From contig NZ_CP009555.1 of NCBI RefSeq assembly GCF_000959365.1, positions 186,001 through 250,000 of the forward strand: 64,000 nucleotides of DNA, in the 5' to 3' direction. Shown here one piece after another: positions 47,400-57,447 of the stretch (position 1 is the stretch's first letter; each line of letters starts with the position of its first letter). The position numbers were made by a program, and so were the translations under genes. The notes beneath the pieces were generated by a model. It searched no databases. It saw only the letters and a program-made list of their open reading frames with translations, and was not told the origin of the DNA. This stretch comes from Burkholderia oklahomensis C6786 (GTDB lineage: Bacteria; Pseudomonadota; Gammaproteobacteria; Burkholderiales; Burkholderiaceae).

Positions 47400-48545
47400 T
47401 CAGGCGCTACGCGCCTTCGCCGCGTCCATCAGCGCGGTGAAGCGGTCGAACAGATAGCCGATGTCGTGCGGGCCGGGCGACGCTTCCGGGTGACCCTGGA
47501 AGCAGAACGCGGGCTTGTCGGTCAGCTCGAAGCCTTGCAGCGTGCCGTCGAACAGCGACACGTGCGTCGCGCGCGCGTTCGCGGGCAGCGAATCGGCGTC
47601 GACCGCGAAGCCGTGGTTCTGCGACGTGATCACGACGCGGCCGTTCGCGAGATCCTTCACCGGATGGTTCGCGCCGTGGTGGCCCGTCTTCATCTTGAGC
47701 GTTTTCGCGCCGACCGCGAGGCCCATGATCTGGTGGCCAAGGCAGATGCCGAAGGTCGGCACGCCGCGCTCGATGAATTCCTTCGTCGCGGCGATCGCGT
47801 AGTCGCACGGCTCCGGATCGCCGGGGCCGTTCGACAGGAAGATGCCGTCCGGATTGAGCGCGAGCGCGTCGGCCGCGCTCGATTGCGCGGGCAGCACCGT
47901 CACGTGGCAGCCGCGCTCGGCGAGCATGCGCAGGATGTTGTATTTCACGCCGAAGTCGTATGCGACGACGCGGTAGCGCGGCGTCTCCTGCATCCCGTAG
48001 CCGCTGCCGAGGCGCCATTCGGTCTGCTTCCACTCGAACGGCTTCGTCGTCGACACGACCTTCGCGAGATCCATCCCCGCGAGGCCCGGGAACGAGCGCG
48101 CGAGCGCGATCGCCTTTGCTTCGTCGTCGGAGCCCGTCAGGATGCAGCCGTTTTGCGCGCCCTTGTCGCGCAGGATGCGGGTCAGCTTGCGGGTGTCGAG
48201 GCCGGCAATGGCGACGACGCCTTCGTCGCGCAGGTAATCGCCGAGCGAACGCTCCATCCGGAAGTTCGACGCGAGCGCCGGGAGATCGCGCACGATGAGG
48301 CCGGCGGCATGGACTTTCGTCGCTTCGACGTCTTCGGCGTTCACGCCGACATTGCCGACGTGCGGATAGGTCAGCGTGACGATCTGGCGCGCATAGCTCG
48401 GATCAGTGAGGATTTCCTGATAGCCGGTGATCGCGGTGTTGAACACGACTTCGCCGATCGTATGGCCGGCCGCGCCGATCGAATAACCACGAAAGACCGT
48501 GCCGTCGGCGAGTGCGAGCAAAGCGGGAGAAAAAGACGGCAACAC
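47400..48545 (-). CDS. carA: Carbamoyl-phosphate synthase small subunit
   Basis: A 381-residue glutamine amidotransferase subunit that supplies ammonia to CarB. The class I triad is in [15 protein letters not shown] (nucleophilic Cys) and [11 protein letters not shown] (His, Glu). The N-terminal domain begins [16 protein letters not shown]. The start is placed at the GTG at 48545, because AAGGAG stands six bases before it; a GTG/ATG further up is possible. The transcript has a leader of about 230 bases from the promoter at 48785. Confidence 0.96.
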   Translation of the reverse strand: MLPSFSPALLALADGTVFRGYSIGAAGHTIGEVVFNTAITGYQEILTDPSYARQIVTLTYPHVGNVGVNAEDVEATKVHAAGLIVRDLPALASNFRMERSLGDYLRDEGVVAIAGLDTRKLTRILRDKGAQNGCILTGSDDEAKAIALARSFPGLAGMDLAKVVSTTKPFEWKQTEWRLGSGYGMQETPRYRVVAYDFGVKYNILRMLAERGCHVTVLPAQSSAADALALNPDGIFLSNGPGDPEPCDYAIAATKEFIERGVPTFGICLGHQIMGLAVGAKTLKMKTGHHGANHPVKDLANGRVVITSQNHGFAVDADSLPANARATHVSLFDGTLQGFELTDKPAFCFQGHPEASPGPHDIGYLFDRFTALMDAAKARSA

Positions 48546-48784
48546 GGGGGGCTCCTTGGGGGACACCCTTGCCGCCGACCTGTTTATCCTGCCGCGCGTT
48601 CGCGGGCGCGTGACGCATCACGGCGCGCGTGGGCGCTCGCGCGCGCGGGGCTTGCGGTCGAGCGCGAAACGGCGCGCGCGGGCGCGGGTTTCGCGGCATC
48701 GCCTGCGTCAAGCGGCGTGCGGCGGACGAACGGGATGAAGGAGGTAGGCGCTAGGGTGCGAGGTTGATTAGCACAAACTTTCAA

Positions 48785-48814
48785 ATTATAGCGTGAAATT
48801 GGCCTTATCTTCAA
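48785..48814 (-). promoter_or_regulatory. Sigma-70 promoter for carA
   Basis: On the minus strand, TTGAAG (48809-48814) and TATAAT (48785-48790) with an 18-base spacer make a strong promoter in an otherwise very GC-rich gap. Transcription would begin near 48778, giving a leader of about 230 bases before carA. Confidence 0.65.
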
Positions 48815-48934
48815 TCGATCGGCGCATTTCGTGCCGGCTCGCGCTTGCCCGGGCGCCGGCGCGGCGGGCATCGCCCACGCCTTCGCCGACCGCGGCGAAC
48901 AGGCACGCGCCGCGCCCGGCCCGCCCGCTCCGCG

Positions 48935-49957
48935 TCACGCGGACCACCGATATTCGCTGGGCGACATCGCCTTCCATCGCCTGAACGCGCGCGCGAACGC
49001 GGACGGCTCCGAATAGCCGAGCCGCTCCGAGATCTCCGCGACGGTCAATGTCGTGGTCGCGAGCAGCTCTTCGGCCAGCGTTTCGCGAATCTCGTCGACG
49101 ACCGTCTCGTAATCCGTCCCCTCGCCCGCGAGCCGCCGCCGCAACGTGCGCGCGCTCACGCCAAGCTCCGCCGCAAGCGCCGCCATCGTCGGGCGGCGTG
49201 CCGAATCGCCCGCGAGGTGCCGGCGCACGCGCCCGGCCCAGCCTTCGCTGCGACGGCGGCGTTCGAGCACGCGCCGACATTCGTCTTCGCAAAGCCGCCG
49301 CGTCAGCGAGTTGCGCTGCGGCAGCTTCAGATCCAGACAACGCACATCGACCGTCAACGCGTTTTCCGCCGCGCCGAACTCGGGCGACGCGGCGAACAGC
49401 GTCCGGAAACGATCGGCATACGACGGCGCCTCCATCTTGAACGCAAGGCGCTTGACCGGCAAGTTCGCCGCATCGAGATCGACCTGCAGCGTGATCAATG
49501 CGGCCACGGTGATTTCGACCAGCACGTCGCGCACGTCGCCGGGCAGGTCATGGTCGTCGATCACGAGCGTCGCGTCTTCGCCGCGCGCGGTCGGCCGGAT
49601 GTCGCAGAAGGTCGACGTCAGTTGAAGGTAGCGCAATCCGACCGACACGGCATCGGCGAACGTCGCGCTGCTCAGGAGCGCGAATCCCCAGATTCCGTAA
49701 GCGGTCGCGTGGTAGCGCCGGCCGATTTCGATGCCGAGCGGAAAATCCGGCCCCAGAAGCCGCATCAGATTGCGCACGATGCGCAACTCCTGTGCCGCGG
49801 CCACGGTGGCTTCCGGCCGATCGAGCAGTTCAGGCGCGACGCCGCTGCCATCCAGGCACTGACGTACGCCCAGTCCTTGCTCGACGCCCACGTCCACCAG
49901 CACGCGCGTCGTGTTGACGGGGCGAACGAAATCCCAGCGAGCAAGCTTGACCGTCAT
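48935..49957 (-). CDS. AraC-family transcriptional regulator
   Basis: A 340-residue regulator. Residues about 20-210 form the arabinose-binding-type (PF12625-like) sensing domain found in OruR/OxyR-like AraC members, and the C-terminal 100 residues are a double HTH (MAALAAELGVSARTLRRRLA and TVAEISERLGYSEPSAFARAFRRW). It starts at the ATG at 49957. It is divergent from the unknown gene at 50189 with a 231-base gap, so it most likely controls that gene. Confidence 0.9.
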   Translation of the reverse strand: MTVKLARWDFVRPVNTTRVLVDVGVEQGLGVRQCLDGSGVAPELLDRPEATVAAAQELRIVRNLMRLLGPDFPLGIEIGRRYHATAYGIWGFALLSSATFADAVSVGLRYLQLTSTFCDIRPTARGEDATLVIDDHDLPGDVRDVLVEITVAALITLQVDLDAANLPVKRLAFKMEAPSYADRFRTLFAASPEFGAAENALTVDVRCLDLKLPQRNSLTRRLCEDECRRVLERRRRSEGWAGRVRRHLAGDSARRPTMAALAAELGVSARTLRRRLAGEGTDYETVVDEIRETLAEELLATTTLTVAEISERLGYSEPSAFARAFRRWKAMSPSEYRWSA

Positions 49958-50188
49958 GGTGGCCTCAAATGTCCGGAACGCGCCCAATATGCCATTGCCC
50001 AATGTAACGTTCAATGCGATCTTTCCCGCACGGTCCGGGCCTCGACGACGCCCCCACCCCGGAGGGCCGCGCACCGTCGTTGCCCGCGCCACTGCCCTGT
50101 CGGCGCACCCGGCGGCCACGGCGGCCGACGGCGCATCGCGGCACCCGCGCACCAGGCACTTTTTCCAGCACGACAAACAGGGGACGAC

Positions 50189-51331
50189 ATGAGCACCACC
50201 ATCGACACGAGCGCCTCCACCGCGCCCGAGTTGCCACTGATCGACAGCGCGCACCGCCACCGCGGCTGGCGCGGGTTGCGCGGCTACGCGTTGGCCAAGG
50301 TGGCCACACAGATTCTGCGGCCCGTCGAGCCATCCGTGCGCCACGGCTTGCCCACGCCGACGATCTTTCCGCCGTACGGCGGTGCGCGCCGGTTCGGCCT
50401 GATGCACTACGGAATCATGATTCCGGATCTGCCGGCGCCCCACTATTTCATGGCCAGCGCGATCATCCTCGGCAGCGCAGGCATGCGCGTCTTCGATACC
50501 GATTTCGCGGCCGCGCCGGGCGACGGCCCGCTGCAGACCGCGACGCTCGTGCACGGCACGGCGGCCGCCGTCGATCGTCACTTCACGCGCTATTCGATCC
50601 CGCGCGACACGGAATGGCGCGCGGACGGCAGCCTGCTGCGCCTCGGCAAGGATCTGGAGCTGAGCGGCCGCTATCCCGAGTTCCGGCTGAAGAGCCGTCG
50701 CCAGGACTTCGCGGTCGATCTGTCGCTAACGGCCACGGGCGACGTCACGTGGTTCGCGAAAGGCCTCTTCTATGAACACATCGCACTCGTCACACGCTAT
50801 CGGGGCACGATCGAGCACAAAGGCGCGGCGACCGAAGTGTCAGGCCTCTGCACCTATGAATACGCGCGCGGCACGTCGCCGTATCTGCTCTACAACCGCT
50901 TCCTGCCGAAAGCCGCAAAGCTGCCCTGGGACGTGTTCAGCTATCAGGTGATCGATCTCGACGCCGATACGCAGCTGCTGCTCGCGCACGTCCAGGTCGA
51001 CGGCCATCCGGCGCTGACGAGCGCGTATCTGCGCATCGTCGGCAAATGTGCTCACCGGCTCGACGCCGATGTCCATTTCCGGGTGCTGAGCACGCAGGCG
51101 CGACCGGCCGTCGCGCCGGACGGCTCCGAGATGCGGCTGCCCGAAACATTCGCCTGGCGCGTGCGCGACCGGCGAGGCCGCAATCTGTTCGCGATCGACG
51201 CGACGGTCGACACGCCGATGCTGTTCGGCATCGGCACAGGCTACGTCGGCGGCTATCGCTGGGAAGGCGAGCGCGACGGCCGGCCGGCGAGCGGACGCGG
51301 ATACATCGAGTACGTCGACCAGCGCAGATGA
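50189..51331 (+). CDS. Hypothetical protein, DUF6670-like
   Basis: A 380-residue protein with no signal peptide. Most of it is beta-rich (for example FLLKSRR-like strands, then LTATGDVTWFAKGLFYEHIA and SGLCTYEYARGTSPYL), resembling the lipocalin-like fold of CrtC/tocopherol-cyclase relatives, and I think it belongs to DUF6670. I know of no established function. Divergent from an AraC regulator, it is the only gene on its short transcript and could act on a lipid or hydrophobic compound. Confidence 0.7.
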   Translation: MSTTIDTSASTAPELPLIDSAHRHRGWRGLRGYALAKVATQILRPVEPSVRHGLPTPTIFPPYGGARRFGLMHYGIMIPDLPAPHYFMASAIILGSAGMRVFDTDFAAAPGDGPLQTATLVHGTAAAVDRHFTRYSIPRDTEWRADGSLLRLGKDLELSGRYPEFRLKSRRQDFAVDLSLTATGDVTWFAKGLFYEHIALVTRYRGTIEHKGAATEVSGLCTYEYARGTSPYLLYNRFLPKAAKLPWDVFSYQVIDLDADTQLLLAHVQVDGHPALTSAYLRIVGKCAHRLDADVHFRVLSTQARPAVAPDGSEMRLPETFAWRVRDRRGRNLFAIDATVDTPMLFGIGTGYVGGYRWEGERDGRPASGRGYIEYVDQRR

Positions 51332-51444
51332 AGCGTGCGATGCCGGCGGCGCGCGGTCGCGGCCGCCGAAAAACGAACGCGCGGCGTCGCGCGCGCCTTT
51401 CGCCGCCGCGATCCGGACCGGCATGCCACTTCGCCCGCGCCATG

Positions 51445-51472
51445 CGCGGGCTGACGCGCGCGTCAGCCCGCG
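51445..51472. repeat. 28-base perfect palindrome over the MFS stop codon
   Basis: CGCGGGCTGACGCG is followed directly by its exact reverse complement, so the whole 28 bases form one palindrome overlapping the stop codon and last codons of the MFS gene. It may act as a bidirectional terminator between converging transcripts, though it lacks a T run. Confidence 0.6.
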
Positions 51473-52695
51473 TGCCGCGCCGACTTGTCGAGCGCGCGGT
51501 CGGGCAGCACGTACCAGACCGCGCTCGCGATCTGCAGCGCGACGAGCACGCCCCACGCGGCCAGATGCGCGCCCGCCGGATAGTGCCCCGCGTGCGTCGG
51601 CCACCGCGACAGCACCGCGCCCACACCGACCTGAAAGCCGAAGATCAGCACGAAGATGACGAGCGTGAGCGTCGTGTTCGCGCGGCCGATCAGATGGACG
51701 GGAAAGTACTCGGCGAGCACCGCGTAGCTCAGGATGCCGACGCCGCCGAACACGCCGTACGCGGCCCACAGCACGACGGCGGGCAGCGGCGCGCGCAGCA
51801 TGATCGCGAGCTGCGTCGCGACGAAGAGCGCCATTCCGACTCCGCAGAACGCGTACAGCGACACGCCGCGCCGCTCGAGCCCGCGCGCCGCCGCGCCGAA
51901 GCCGACGCAGCCCGCCATCATCGCGAAGCCGAACACGGACACGAGCGCGGCCGCGTCGCGCGGCGCGTAGCCGCTCACGTCGCGCAGATACGCCCCGACC
52001 CACAGCGACTGCATCGCATAAAACACGCCCTGCGTGACGACCGAGAACGACGCGATCTTCCAGAACGTGCGGTCCGCGATGATCCGCCAGGTGCCGGCGA
52101 ACTGCGCGGCGGCGCTCGCGTTCTGACGGCCCTGCTCCGCTTCGGGCGCGAACGCCCACAACGCGGCCGCGACCGCCACCGTGAACGCGCCGAGCCCCGC
52201 GCACACCGCACGCCAGCCGGCGAAGCCGAGCAGCCATTCGAGCGGCGAGCCGACCGCGACGCCGCCCAGGCCGCCCACCGCCATCACGAAGCCGTTCAGG
52301 AGCGGCAGCCGCGCGACCGGGAAATGCTGCGCGAGCGCCTTGAACGCGCCGCCGAGACACACCGACACGCCGACGCCGATCAGAAGCCGGCCGGCCATCA
52401 TCGTGCCGACGTCATGCGCGGCGCCGAACACCCACGCGCCCGCCGCCGCGACGAGCAACAGCGCGGCGCTCACGCGGCGCGGACCGTAGCGGTCGAGCAG
52501 CACGCCCGCCGGAATCTGCGCGCACGCGAAGCCGAGGAAATAGAGACTCGTCAGCAGGCCGAGGTCGGCGGCGGACAGGCCGAGGTCGCGCGTGATGAGC
52601 GGCGCGAAGCCGAGATTCACGCCGCGAAAGACGTACGAAACGAAATAGCCGATCGCGAACAGCGCGAATACGCGAAATTGGAGAAGGGACATCAT
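51463..52695 (-). CDS. MFS transporter
   Basis: A 410-residue major facilitator with 12 predicted segments. Marks are FAIGYFVSYVFRGVNLGFAP at the start, the A motif GVLLDRYGPRRVSAAL between TM2 and TM3, and PLLNGFVMAVGGLGGVAVG. It belongs with nitrate/nitrite-like or sugar-phosphate-like MFS exporters and importers of unknown substrate. The start is one of two adjacent ATGs (52692 or 52695). Confidence 0.88.
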   Translation of the reverse strand: MMSLLQFRVFALFAIGYFVSYVFRGVNLGFAPLITRDLGLSAADLGLLTSLYFLGFACAQIPAGVLLDRYGPRRVSAALLLVAAAGAWVFGAAHDVGTMMAGRLLIGVGVSVCLGGAFKALAQHFPVARLPLLNGFVMAVGGLGGVAVGSPLEWLLGFAGWRAVCAGLGAFTVAVAAALWAFAPEAEQGRQNASAAAQFAGTWRIIADRTFWKIASFSVVTQGVFYAMQSLWVGAYLRDVSGYAPRDAAALVSVFGFAMMAGCVGFGAAARGLERRGVSLYAFCGVGMALFVATQLAIMLRAPLPAVVLWAAYGVFGGVGILSYAVLAEYFPVHLIGRANTTLTLVIFVLIFGFQVGVGAVLSRWPTHAGHYPAGAHLAAWGVLVALQIASAVWYVLPDRALDKSARHAG

Positions 52696-52743
52696 GATCA
52701 CCGATGAAGCGCCCGGCCGGCGGACCTGCGGCGAAGCGCACAA

Positions 52744-52773
52744 ACGAAAACGCCGTCACCCAGGTGACGGCGT
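52744..52773 (-). terminator. Terminator of the MFS/mltD boundary
   Basis: The stem ACGCCGTCACC/GGTGACGGCGT with a two-base loop is followed on the minus strand by TTTTCGTTT. It lies 67 bases downstream of the mltD stop and upstream of the MFS gene. Confidence 0.85.
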
Positions 52774-52839
52774 CCGGCGATGATAGTCGATTGCTCGCCG
52801 GGGATCGAAAAGCCCCCGCGGCGCGCGCGCCCTTTCGTC

Positions 52840-54417
52840 TTACTTTTTCTTCGCCTTGTGGCTCGCGGTCTTCGCGGGCGCGGCCTTCGCGCCGTTCTTC
52901 TTCGCGGCCTTCGCGGCGACGGGCGCCGCCTTGCGGCCGCGGCTCGCCTTGCCGCCCGTATGCAGGCTCGCGCGCTCGATGCGGCCGCCCGAGACCGACG
53001 TCGCGATCCGCTCCGGACCCGGCTCGGCCGGCACCGCGCGGCCGACCGGCACGTGCAGCACCATCGTCTGGCCCGGCATCACGACGGCACGGCGCGTGCG
53101 GTTCCACCCGCGAAGCTGCGCGACCGACACGCCGTAGCGGCTCGCGAGCGCTTCCATCGACTGCTTGCGGCGCACGCGGATCAGCATCTTGCGCGTATCC
53201 GGCACGTCCGGCTCCATCGCGAGCGCGCCGTTCTCGGCGACGTCGGCGCTGATGTCCTCGTCGTCGTCGTCGGTGCGCGGCACGACGATCGTCGAACCGG
53301 GCTTCAGGCGCATGCCGGCCGGAATCTTGTTCACCTGCATCAGCGTGTCCGCGTCGACGCCGATCTTCTCCGCGATCGCGGCGGGCCGCGAGCGCTCGGT
53401 CACCGTGTACGCGGTCCACGACGACAGCTGGCCGTCATACGACTTCAGGCCTTTCTCGAACGCCGTCGCGTTGTCGAACGGCAGCAGGATCTGCGGCTGC
53501 GTCGCGCCGAGGATCACGGGCTTCGAGAACGACGGATTGAGCGACTTGAATTCGTCGAGCGGCAGGTTCGCGAGCTTCGCGGCGACCGTCACGTCGATGT
53601 CGCGCGACGTCGTCACCGTCACGAAATACGGGTGGTTCGGGATATCCGGCAGCGTGAGGCCGTACTGCTGCGGATTCGCGATGATGTTCTTCACGGCCTG
53701 CAGCTTCGGCACGTAGTTGCGCGTCTCGTTCGGCATCCGCAGGCTCTGGTAGTCGGTCGGCAGGCCGGCCGCCTGGTTGCGCGCGATCGCGCGCTGCACG
53801 TTGCCCTCGCCCCAGTTGTACGCGGCGAGCGCGAGATACCAGTCGCCGAACATGTCGTGCAGGCGCGAAAGATAGTCGAGCGCCGCGCTCGTCGATGCGA
53901 GCACGTCGCGCCGCTCGTCCTGCCACATGTTCCGCTTCAGGTTGTACGTGCGGCCCGTGCCCGGCATGAACTGCCACATGCCGGCCGCCTTCGCGACCGA
54001 CAGCGCCTGCGGGTTGTACGCGGACTCGATGAACGGCAAGAGCGCGAGCTCGGTCGGCATGTGGCGCGCCTCGAGCTCCTCGACGATGTGGTACAGGTAC
54101 TTCTGCGAGCGCTCGGTCATCCGCTGCACGTAATCGGGGCGCTGCGTATACCACGTGGTCTGCATGTCGACGAGGTCGCTCTGCAGATCCGGCACCTGGA
54201 AGCCGCGGCGGATGCGCGCCCAGAGATCGCTGTCGGTGGTGGTCAGGTCGCCGACCGATTGCTTGTCGACGTCGACGGTTTCTTTCGCGGTGGCGGACTT
54301 GCGCAGGAAGGTCGAAGCGGCTTGCGGGTCGGAGGCCGCGGGATTTTGGGCGCTCGGTCCCGTGCCCGCGCACGCGGCGAGCGTCAGGACCAATAGCGCA
54401 CTGAGGAGGAATCGCAT
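52840..54417 (-). CDS. mltD: Membrane-bound lytic murein transglycosylase with LysM domains (MltD-like)
   Basis: A 525-residue lipoprotein (signal ending VLTLAACAG, Cys17) that cuts peptidoglycan glycan strands without water. The lysozyme-like domain has ELALLPFIESAYNPQALS with the catalytic Glu, AAGMWQFMPGTGR and LAAYNWGEGNVQRAI. Three LysM-like repeats follow, including YTVTERSRPAAIAEKIG and RVRRKQSMEALASRYGVSV. The end is a lysine- and alanine-rich tail. The ATG at 54417 begins the signal peptide. Confidence 0.94.
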   Translation of the reverse strand: MRFLLSALLVLTLAACAGTGPSAQNPAASDPQAASTFLRKSATAKETVDVDKQSVGDLTTTDSDLWARIRRGFQVPDLQSDLVDMQTTWYTQRPDYVQRMTERSQKYLYHIVEELEARHMPTELALLPFIESAYNPQALSVAKAAGMWQFMPGTGRTYNLKRNMWQDERRDVLASTSAALDYLSRLHDMFGDWYLALAAYNWGEGNVQRAIARNQAAGLPTDYQSLRMPNETRNYVPKLQAVKNIIANPQQYGLTLPDIPNHPYFVTVTTSRDIDVTVAAKLANLPLDEFKSLNPSFSKPVILGATQPQILLPFDNATAFEKGLKSYDGQLSSWTAYTVTERSRPAAIAEKIGVDADTLMQVNKIPAGMRLKPGSTIVVPRTDDDDEDISADVAENGALAMEPDVPDTRKMLIRVRRKQSMEALASRYGVSVAQLRGWNRTRRAVVMPGQTMVLHVPVGRAVPAEPGPERIATSVSGGRIERASLHTGGKASRGRKAAPVAAKAAKKNGAKAAPAKTASHKAKKK

Positions 54418-54569
54418 GAAAATCTCGGCTTCCAACGGCTGGAAATTGCAGGCGATAGTACGAAAGTGTGTGGTTCGCGTCAATAAAAACACCGAAAAAA
54501 CCTGCTAAATCGGGTATTTGGGGCCGATTCTCCAGATTCTGGTTGAGCTTGACCCGACTGTCCTCCGGG

Positions 54570-55391
54570 TTAACGAAAACGATTTTTCCACTCGCGCATC
54601 AGCGTGAACGCGGCGAGCCGGTCGGGCGCCGCCTCGTGCAACTGCGTTTCGAGCGTCGCGCGGATCGACGGGCTGTCCGCGCGCAGGAACGGGTTCACCG
54701 CCCGCTCGTGCGCGATCGTCGTCGGCAGCGTCGGCTCGTTGCGCGCGCGGCGCGCGCTCGCTTCGTCGCGCCATGCGGCGAGCGCCGCGTTGTCCGGCTC
54801 GCACGCGAGCGCGAACTTGATGTTCGACAGCGTGTACTCGTGCGCGCAGTGCACGCGCGTGTCGCCCGGCAGCGCCGCGAGCGCGTCGAGCGACGCGAGC
54901 ATTTGCGCGGGCGTGCCTTCGAAGAGGCGGCCGCAGCCGCACGAGAACAGCGTGTCGCCGCAAAAGAGGTGCGGCGCGGCATTCGCCGGCCCCGCCGGGC
55001 CTGCGCCGGCCGCCTGGAAATACGCGATGTGGCCGCGCGTGTGGCCCGGCACGTCGATCACGTCGAATTCGAGCGCGGGCGAGCCGATGCGCACGCGCTC
55101 GCCGCCCGCGAGGCGGCGCGTCACGTGCTCGATCGCCTCGTGCGCGGGGCCGAACACCGCGACGGATTCGCCGCCGCGCGAGGTCGCGAGCAGCTCGGCC
55201 ACTCCGCCGACGTGGTCGCCATGATGGTGCGTGAGTAAAATAGCGGTCAGCCGCCAACCTCGCGCGTCGAGATAGCGGCGCACCGGGGCGGCTTCGCCCG
55301 GATCGACGGCGACCGCATCGCTGCCGTCCGACACGAGCCAGATGTAGTTGTCGTCGAATGCCGGCACCGGCACGTATTCCAGCTCGTTCAT
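54570..55391 (-). CDS. gloB: Hydroxyacylglutathione hydrolase (glyoxalase II)
   Basis: A 273-residue metallo-beta-lactamase-fold enzyme that splits S-lactoylglutathione to lactate and glutathione, finishing methylglyoxal detoxification. The metal site is THHHGDH (54-60), with further ligands in PGHTRGHIAYF and FCGDTLFSCGCGRLFEG. The C-terminal HCAHEYTLSNIKFAL is typical of GloB. It is divergent from the methyltransferase gene, 20 bases away. Confidence 0.97.
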   Translation of the reverse strand: MNELEYVPVPAFDDNYIWLVSDGSDAVAVDPGEAAPVRRYLDARGWRLTAILLTHHHGDHVGGVAELLATSRGGESVAVFGPAHEAIEHVTRRLAGGERVRIGSPALEFDVIDVPGHTRGHIAYFQAAGAGPAGPANAAPHLFCGDTLFSCGCGRLFEGTPAQMLASLDALAALPGDTRVHCAHEYTLSNIKFALACEPDNAALAAWRDEASARRARNEPTLPTTIAHERAVNPFLRADSPSIRATLETQLHEAAPDRLAAFTLMREWKNRFR

Positions 55392-55411
55392 GGGCGCGCA
55401 ACCACCGAGAT

Positions 55412-56224
55412 ATGTCTGACCGTTCGATTATAGACTGGCCCGCCTGGACCGACTCCCCGCCCGGGCGCTATGTGCTCGACTGGGAGCAGGCGCAGCTCGA
55501 CCGCACCGTGTCCGACGTGTTCGGCTTCCACGCGCTGCAGCTCGGGCTGCCGCAGCTCGACGCGCTGCGCGAGAACCGCATGCCGTGCCGCGGCCTCGTG
55601 CTCGATCCGGCGAGCGGCGCGAGCGCGCCCTACCACTATCCGTGGGCGCGCGAGGCGCACAGCGCCGAGCATGCGCCCGCCGGGCGCAGCACCGTCTGGT
55701 GCGACCTGCTCGATCTGCCGTTCGAGTCGCAGAGCGTCGACCTGATCGTGATGCCGCACACGCTCGAATTCACGTCCGATCCGCACCGGCTGCTGCGCGA
55801 GGCGGAGCGCGTGCTGATGCCGGAAGGCCAGCTCGTGATCACGGGCTTCAACTCGCTGAGCCTTTGGGGCGCGCGGCAGTCGGTCGGCAAGATGGCGAAC
55901 CGGCCGTTCGTGCCCGCGACGCGCGACCAGATCACGTTCATCCGGCTGAAGGACTGGATCAAGCTGCTCGGCTTCGATCTCGAGCGCGGCCGCTTCGGCT
56001 GCTACCGGCCGCCCCTCGCCACCGACAAGTGGCTGTCCCGCTACGCGTTCATGGAGGCCGCGGGCGACCGCTGGTGGCCGATCTTCGGCGCCGTCTACAT
56101 GGTGACGGCGATCAAGCGCGTGCGCGGAATGCGGCTCGTCGGCCCGATCAAGATGAAAAAGCCGGTGCTCGCGCCGGGCCTCACGCCCGCGGCCACCCCG
56201 ACCACTCACCAAGAACATTCATGA
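55412..56224 (+). CDS. SAM-dependent methyltransferase (class I)
   Basis: A 270-residue protein with a Methyltransf_11-type core: [40 protein letters not shown] and a C-terminal [13 protein letters not shown]. In many beta-proteobacteria this gene precedes rnhA and dnaQ beside gloB, as here. It may modify a small molecule linked to glyoxal stress, but the substrate is unknown. Its TGA overlaps the rnhA ATG. Confidence 0.88.
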   Translation: MSDRSIIDWPAWTDSPPGRYVLDWEQAQLDRTVSDVFGFHALQLGLPQLDALRENRMPCRGLVLDPASGASAPYHYPWAREAHSAEHAPAGRSTVWCDLLDLPFESQSVDLIVMPHTLEFTSDPHRLLREAERVLMPEGQLVITGFNSLSLWGARQSVGKMANRPFVPATRDQITFIRLKDWIKLLGFDLERGRFGCYRPPLATDKWLSRYAFMEAAGDRWWPIFGAVYMVTAIKRVRGMRLVGPIKMKKPVLAPGLTPAATPTTHQEHS

Positions 56225-56667
56225 CGCTGCAAACCATCGACATCTATACCGACGGCGCCTGCAAGGGCAATCCCGGCCCCGGCGGCTGGGGCGCATTGCT
56301 GCGCTACGGCGCGCAGGAGAAGGAACTCTTCGGCGGCGAAGCCGGCACGACCAACAACCGGATGGAGCTCACCGCCGTGATCGCCGCGCTCGAGGTGCTG
56401 AAGCGCCCGTGCAAGGTGGTCGTCCACACCGATTCGCAATACGTGCAGAAAGGCATCAGCGAATGGATCCACGGCTGGAAGAAGAAAGGCTGGGTCACCG
56501 CCGCGAAGACGCCCGTGAAGAACGCGGATCTCTGGCAGCGGCTCGACGCGCTCGTCGCGCAGCACGACATCGAATGGCGCTGGGTGAAGGGACACGCCGG
56601 CCACCCGGAGAACGAGCGTGCGGACGCGCTCGCGAACCGCGGCGTCGAATCGCTCGATCGGGCATGA
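56221..56667 (+). CDS. rnhA: Ribonuclease HI
   Basis: A 148-residue endonuclease that cuts RNA in RNA:DNA hybrids. The catalytic acids are visible in [19 protein letters not shown] (Asp), [14 protein letters not shown] (Glu), [14 protein letters not shown] (Asp) and ENERADALA (Asp), with the His loop [11 protein letters not shown]. The ATG overlaps the methyltransferase stop, so the two are translated together. Confidence 0.98.
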   Translation: MTLQTIDIYTDGACKGNPGPGGWGALLRYGAQEKELFGGEAGTTNNRMELTAVIAALEVLKRPCKVVVHTDSQYVQKGISEWIHGWKKKGWVTAAKTPVKNADLWQRLDALVAQHDIEWRWVKGHAGHPENERADALANRGVESLDRA

Positions 56668-56724
56668 GCCCGCTTGCGCACCCCTTTTCGCTTCACGACT
56701 GACTCGAATCCCGTTTTTTCAGAC

Positions 56725-57447
56725 ATGCGCCAGATCATCCTCGATACCGAAACCACCGGCCTCAACGCACGCGCGGGCGACCGCGTCATCGAAATCGGCT
56801 GCGTCGAGCTGCTGAACCGGCGGCTCACCGGCAACAACCTGCACTTCTACGTGAACCCCGGGCGCGACAGCGATCCGGGCGCGCTCGCGGTGCACGGGCT
56901 CACCACCGAGTTCCTGAGCGACAAGCCGAAGTTCGCCGAAATCGTCGACGAGCTGCGCGACTTCGTCCGCGACGCGGAGCTCATCATCCACAACGCGCCG
57001 TTCGACCTCGGATTTCTCGACGCCGAGTTCTCGCTGCTCGGCCTGCCGACCTTCACCGACCACTGCGCAGGCGTGATCGACACGCTCGTTCAGGCGAAGC
57101 AGATGTTCCCCGGCAAGCGCAACTCGCTCGACGCGCTGTGCGACCGCTTCGGCATCAGCAACGCGCACCGGACGCTGCACGGCGCGCTGCTCGACTCCGA
57201 GCTGCTCGCCGAGGTGTATCTCGCGATGACGCGCGGGCAGGAAAGCCTCGTCATCGACATGCTCGACGAAGGCGGCGACGCGCACCGCAACGGCGACGCG
57301 CCGCGGATGGCGTTCAGCGGGCTCGACCTGCCGGTGCTCGCCGCGACCGACGACGAGCTCGCCGCGCACGAGGCGCAGCTCGACGCGCTCGACAAGTCGG
57401 TCAAGGGCGCGTGCGTGTGGCGCAAGGAAGCGGGCAGCGAGGCTTGA
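56725..57447 (+). CDS. dnaQ: DNA polymerase III epsilon subunit (3'-5' exonuclease)
   Basis: A 240-residue DEDDh exonuclease that proofreads for Pol III. Exo I is ILDTETTGL with Asp7 and Glu9, Exo II is IHNAPFDLGFLDAEF, and Exo III is HRTLHGALLDSELL with the His and Asp. The C-terminal tail would bind the alpha subunit. It lies 57 bases after rnhA; a long imperfect inverted repeat follows its stop. Confidence 0.97.
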   Translation: MRQIILDTETTGLNARAGDRVIEIGCVELLNRRLTGNNLHFYVNPGRDSDPGALAVHGLTTEFLSDKPKFAEIVDELRDFVRDAELIIHNAPFDLGFLDAEFSLLGLPTFTDHCAGVIDTLVQAKQMFPGKRNSLDALCDRFGISNAHRTLHGALLDSELLAEVYLAMTRGQESLVIDMLDEGGDAHRNGDAPRMAFSGLDLPVLAATDDELAAHEAQLDALDKSVKGACVWRKEAGSEA

